Source: Pleodorina starrii (Eukaryota > Chlorophyta > Chlorophyceae > Chlamydomonadales > Volvocaceae). From it: a stretch of DNA of 64,000 bases. Both the position numbers and the translations under genes were made by a program. Shown in pieces: positions 56,633 to 64,000 of this stretch. Under the pieces are notes generated by a model. It searched no databases, had not been told where the DNA came from, and saw only the letters and a program-made list of their open reading frames with translations. The DNA is taken from assembly GCA_030267565.1 (NCBI GenBank), contig BRXU01000005.1, positions 4,901,501 to 4,965,500 of the forward strand, given 5' to 3'. Numbering within the stretch: the first letter of the stretch is position 1; each line of letters starts with the position of its first letter.

Positions 56633-56741
56633 ATTTGCACGGATATGGACGGCCATATCCGTGCAATATATGGGCGGCCATATCCGTGCAATATGGCCGC
56701 CATATTTGCACGGATATGGCCGTCCATATTTGCACGGAGCC
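56633..56741. repeat. Cluster of alternating inverted TTGCACGGATATGG units
   Basis: At least five copies of TTGCACGGATATGG or its reverse complement CCATATCCGTGCAA alternate in orientation, separated by GCC/GGC-rich joints, so several hairpins can form over about 110 bp. Confidence 0.9.
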
Positions 56742-57958
56742 ATAAAACTACCTTGAGCGAAAATCTAACAACCAAACTGAACCCGACCTACAATGCCGAA
56801 CCCTATAAGTTCTAGCACTCAAAGTTAACCAAAACTACGAAGCACGCAACACGCACGTCAGAAACGTCAGACCAACTTCACAAACGTCACCCCTCCACAA
56901 AATACAAGCCAAGTCAGGCTAATAAACACTAATACGCCAAAAGCGGAAGCCGAGTTGGGACACAGCTCGAACACGGCGGCCTTGGCCCTGACTGCCGCGG
57001 TTGGCGACTGGCGGGATAGCTGCGACAAGCCCTTGCCGTTCCTGTGCACATACGGGGTTTCATGCTGGTTACAGTCTTAAGGTTGCGAGCATGACGACAA
57101 GAGCAGCCTGCATAGAGCTGTCGATGGGCATTCGGGCATTCGATTGCCTTGGCCTTGAAGATATGATCCTCCGGACGCCCGCGTTGGCCTCGACGGTACC
57201 ACCACCGTTGTCACGTAGATGTCGGTGTCCGTGGCAATCCGAAGTGCTTCGCATCGTTGCCGTTGACCGCCAGATCATCAGCGATGGGCTGGCGAGCTGC
57301 GACGACTGCGCGACCCTGTCGGTCTACATGCATCCTCTGTACGCGTTTTGACGTCGTGCTGGGCGATGGTGCTGCTGGAACATCAAAGGGCTGGGAACCC
57401 AACGCCAAGGGCATCATGTCGAGGCTTAGGCTGTTCTAGGATGCGCTGCCGGACGCAGCTTGAATATGACCTGGCTGATTTCTGCCTGATCCTGACGGGG
57501 TCTCCTTTCTGCTGAATAGACGAAGGTTGACCAGGGTCGGCCGCGAAAAGAAGCATGGCAGCCGGAGGGCTGGCCAAAGGCACCGCGACCCCAGCGGATC
57601 CATAAAAAGGATCAACATACAATGCTACGACGCATGGTTGTGGTGAATAGGCCAAACGTTACCGATACGACTCAGCTAGAAGCTGCTCCGATAGGTCACA
57701 GAAAGGTCACTGCTTGTACAATCCAATTTTATTCTGTGCGCCTCATAGCTGAGCAGCCTCGTCCTGTCTAGCCAAAACAAAGGTAACGAAGGCCTGGCTT
57801 GACCGGTTTGAAAGTTGTAAACATGTACGGCGTCGTACGCCGCAGGAAGCTCTGAATTTGCCCGCAAAGCCCAACCGCCAGAATTCTAGGATGAAGGAGA
57901 GGCAAGCATCATTTGTATGCCACGGTGGGAACTCGACGCCTTGACATTGGGATAAACA

Positions 57959-58153
57959 AGTTATCCACCCGGTGAATCAGTATCTCAAATCATCCTGCCT
58001 TGTGGCTTAACAGTATATGGCCTTGCTGGACTCGCTCGTTCGCTCGTTCGGGCCTTCGGCCCTCACTCGCTCACTCGCTCGTCCAGCCGGCCATATACTG
58101 TCGCGCCTCTAGGCAGGATATTTTCGATATACTGACTCACCGGGTGGATAACT
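57959..58153. mobile_element. 195-bp foldback (MITE-like) element
   Basis: Imperfect palindrome with arms of about 95 bp and a GGCC-TTC-GGCC centre at 58,056. The outer ends are AGTTATCCACCCGGTGA and its inverse TCACCGGGTGGATAACT; inner shared blocks include CAGTATATGGCC and CTGGACGAGCGAGTG-type sequence. No coding capacity and no clear target-site duplication. Confidence 0.8.
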
Positions 58154-59339
58154 GGTACGTATAGGAATGAATACTTGAAGAACCGAGCGAACCTCAGCGA
58201 AATGCATGCATGCGAAAAAGGTGCGAAATTACCCCCCACGCAGCCAAGCAGGTCAAGCAAACGATCCAGCTCGCTCCCAACTGCCGCCCGTTCTTCTCAA
58301 ACCACACGCAGCCCCCAATCCAGCCCCCGTACCTACCTTTGTTCACAGCGTGGTGAAGTCTTTGATTGGGAAAGTTGGGGGCTGATGAGGGTTACGGGTT
58401 ACCCGACCATGCCCAGACCAGCAACCCCCAAACCACAAACGTTCAAACAACAGACTTGTCGTGACGCTTTCAGCTCCGCCGCGCGCGCTTGATACAGCTT
58501 GTTACGTGCGAGTTTGAAGGTTGTTTTTTTTGGTGATTTCGTGCCAAGAGTCGTTTGCTGCTCGCAGTTTGTGTTTTAAGTGCCTCGGACCCCCTACCTG
58601 GCGGACAGGACGCCATCTATCCGGCTCAAATAATTGTCACTTACTTCTTGAGACAAAAATGTTTAGTCATATTAAGCGTTCTAGTTATCGGCAGGGGATT
58701 TTTACAATCTGGCGAGCTAAGCCGCTGTGCGCAGAGTCTGGAAGTAGCTTTCAGGATGCCTCCGACAAAACAAAATGTGGCGGCGTGTGACCCACGCATA
58801 CCCGCGCATGAAGGGAATCGCAGCTCGTGCCTCGCAACCGCGCCCTTGGCCGCCTGCGCTCCTCGACATTTAGCGTCTAACTTGCTACCGATGCCTTGAT
58901 GCTCATGTGCACCTGCGATTAATCTTAAGCTAATTCAGCTCCATCATCTCGGACAGGTCAGCTACCGAGAACCCCGTCACCCCCGAGCGGCGGCCCGGCG
59001 GCGCTTTCGGTCGGTTCAGCCGCACACACGCCGGCACGCCGGCACAATAACACACGCCGGCACGAGCCGAAATCATTGCACAAGTGAAAATAAATCCGAC
59101 TCAAGACTAGATGGGTCAATCCGACTCAGACTATCTAGATGGGTCCCTCCCGGCGGAGATAGCCGGCGACCGCGCGTTCAGACCCAACAACGCCCCCTGC
59201 ATGCAGCTCAGGCCTATCCCCGACGGGACCTGACGCCGACCCGATAATGCAAAGACAATGCGAAGGCAAGGAGCGGACCGATGACGCGACAAGCATTTGC
59301 AAGTAACTGCCGTGGCGAAAATTCTCGACGGGACAGTAA

Positions 59340-59363
59340 AAACCCTAAAACCCTAAACCCTAC
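59340..59363. repeat. Short interstitial telomere-like tract
   Basis: About three CCCTAAAA/CCCTAAA units. CCCTAAAA is the Chlamydomonas-type telomere repeat (TTTTAGGG on the other strand). A more degenerate tract of the same kind lies at about 6,775-6,830, in an intron of the NO VEIN-like gene. Confidence 0.8.
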
Positions 59364-60318
59364 AGTAACAGGACAGCATGGCACGGGAGGTCGATTTTGC
59401 AGCAACAATCCCGCGCGCAAAAAACCTAAAATTCGTGACGTACAGGTAGGGAAGCACGCAGAACGGTTGAGCCTTCTCACTTGTTTTAGATCTACAGAAG
59501 AAGAATGCAATGCGCCACATCTTGCTAAACAACCCGACACTCCCCTGCGCGCCAACTACTAACGAACCTCGTCATGGAAATTAACACACGCATCTACGTA
59601 CGTACCAGCATCTGCACAAGCCTGCTGCACTACTATAGCCCTCCTACAATAATCGCGCGCCATGGATAGATGGCTGGTGGGTCTATGTATGTTTCACACG
59701 CTCACGAGCGAAAGAAGCTGTTCAATTGATCCGCGTCCGCTACGCATCGCCCATTTTCACCATGTGTCTCGTGCATGTGCAGTGATCTGGCTCAGTTCGA
59801 AGCACGGCGCGTAGTTGGCTGCATTCATCGCATCATCACCTCGCACGCACCATAAACGCGTTTCATTTCTACCTCAGATCGCAGCGTTCAAGTGTCGCCT
59901 GCCACACCCAACCACTGCAATGCCTATCCTTCCCATCCAACCCATCCTGTCTATCGACCACGCCGCAGATATACATCAACCCGCCGCTTCGGGTGGTATA
60001 GACGCGAAACACGAGCGCGCCTCTTCCTGGTGCTCTACGCAGTGCTGACACCGCTGCACGCATGTATGTGTATGCATAAAAACCACGCACATATAAATCG
60101 GGGAACCCCACAATGTCCGCCGCCCCATCCTTCCTGGTGACCAGGACCACAAACAATAACGGCAAACCCCACATCGGAACGCACAATAAAACATCTTGAT
60201 TAACGTCTATCCGTCGTTACGCCTTTCTCTCATCCTACTGCTAGGCGTCACAAGCAACAAAACGCCACGCCGACGCATATCCCTCCATCCGCAGGAGCCG
60301 TAGCAACACACACAGGTT

Positions 60319-60323
60319 GTTAC
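60319..60323 (-). promoter_or_regulatory. TGTAA polyadenylation signal
   Basis: Minus-strand TGTAA about 186 nt past the stop codon of the pyruvate:ferredoxin oxidoreductase gene, a usual 3' UTR length for this lineage. Confidence 0.55.
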
Positions 60324-60508
60324 ATGTCGCCCGCCGCCGCCTGCTATAAATGTAGTATCCTGGGTAGTATCCGAGGCAAGTGTCTACTGACTGGGCATCT
60401 TCTGATACTACTCCCCAGGATACTACAGTAAATACAGCCGGTTATCAGCTCGTGCTCATGTGCCCAATCGCATGTCGCCGCTTCGCTGCTGCCACCATCT
60501 ATCTGAAC

Positions 60509-64000
<3,492 letters not shown>

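Larger units (their letters stand above)
56297..60508. other. Gene-free, repeat-bearing, lower-GC region
   Basis: No coding exon could be supported between the helicase element and the pyruvate:ferredoxin oxidoreductase stop codon. Structured elements inside it (palindrome cluster, foldback element, telomere-like tract) are listed separately. The part next to 60,508 should hold the 3' UTR of the oxidoreductase gene. Confidence 0.6.

Overview
The window is nuclear DNA of a green alga, most likely a volvocine member of the Chlamydomonadales. The evidence is: GC-rich genes with many phase-consistent GT-AG introns; TGTAA polyadenylation signals just downstream of several stop codons; short CCCTAAAA (Chlamydomonas-type telomere) tracts; introns full of simple repeats; a LINE with two endonucleases of the Dualen/RandI kind, first described in Chlamydomonas; and an expansin-like secreted protein next to a pyruvate:ferredoxin oxidoreductase. 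Many open frames here are composition shadows in GC-rich repeats. All gene models were spliced by eye and checked for intron phase.

Layout. (1) 1-26,329, minus strand: one giant gene for a NO VEIN/sacsin-like GHKL-ATPase protein, at least 37 exons and about 2,707 codons in the window, with its 3' end beyond position 1. Its introns hold most of the microsatellites and a nested, intron-containing tRNA-Tyr(GUA). (2) 27,070-29,234, minus: a two-exon F-box-like/ankyrin-repeat protein. (3) About 32,284-34,423, plus: a Ser/Thr-kinase-like protein with altered HRD and DFG motifs. (4) 35,582-35,744, minus: the last exon of an unidentified gene. (5) 35,779-45,564, plus: a 9.8-kb LINE bounded by a perfect 20-bp target-site duplication. 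It encodes a Josephin-like cysteine protease (ORF1) and a 2,622-residue ORF2 with APE endonuclease, reverse transcriptase, a PCIF1-like methyltransferase-type domain, RNase H and a CCHC plus restriction-like endonuclease tail that is frameshifted. (6) 48,314-50,905, minus: a six-exon expansin-like double-psi beta-barrel protein. (7) 52,106-56,296: a decayed element with long inverted repeats around a broken Helitron-type PIF1 helicase. (8) 56,297-60,508: gene-free, lower-GC DNA with palindromes, a foldback element and a telomere-like tract. (9) 60,509-64,000, minus: the C-terminal half of pyruvate:ferredoxin oxidoreductase, with its 5' part outside the window.

The host genes do not form a pathway; this is ordinary gene order broken up by mobile DNA. 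The most unusual content is the domain set of the LINE (Josephin protease plus a PCIF1-like domain lacking NPPF), its landing about 15 bp from a splice acceptor, and the inverted-repeat helicase element.
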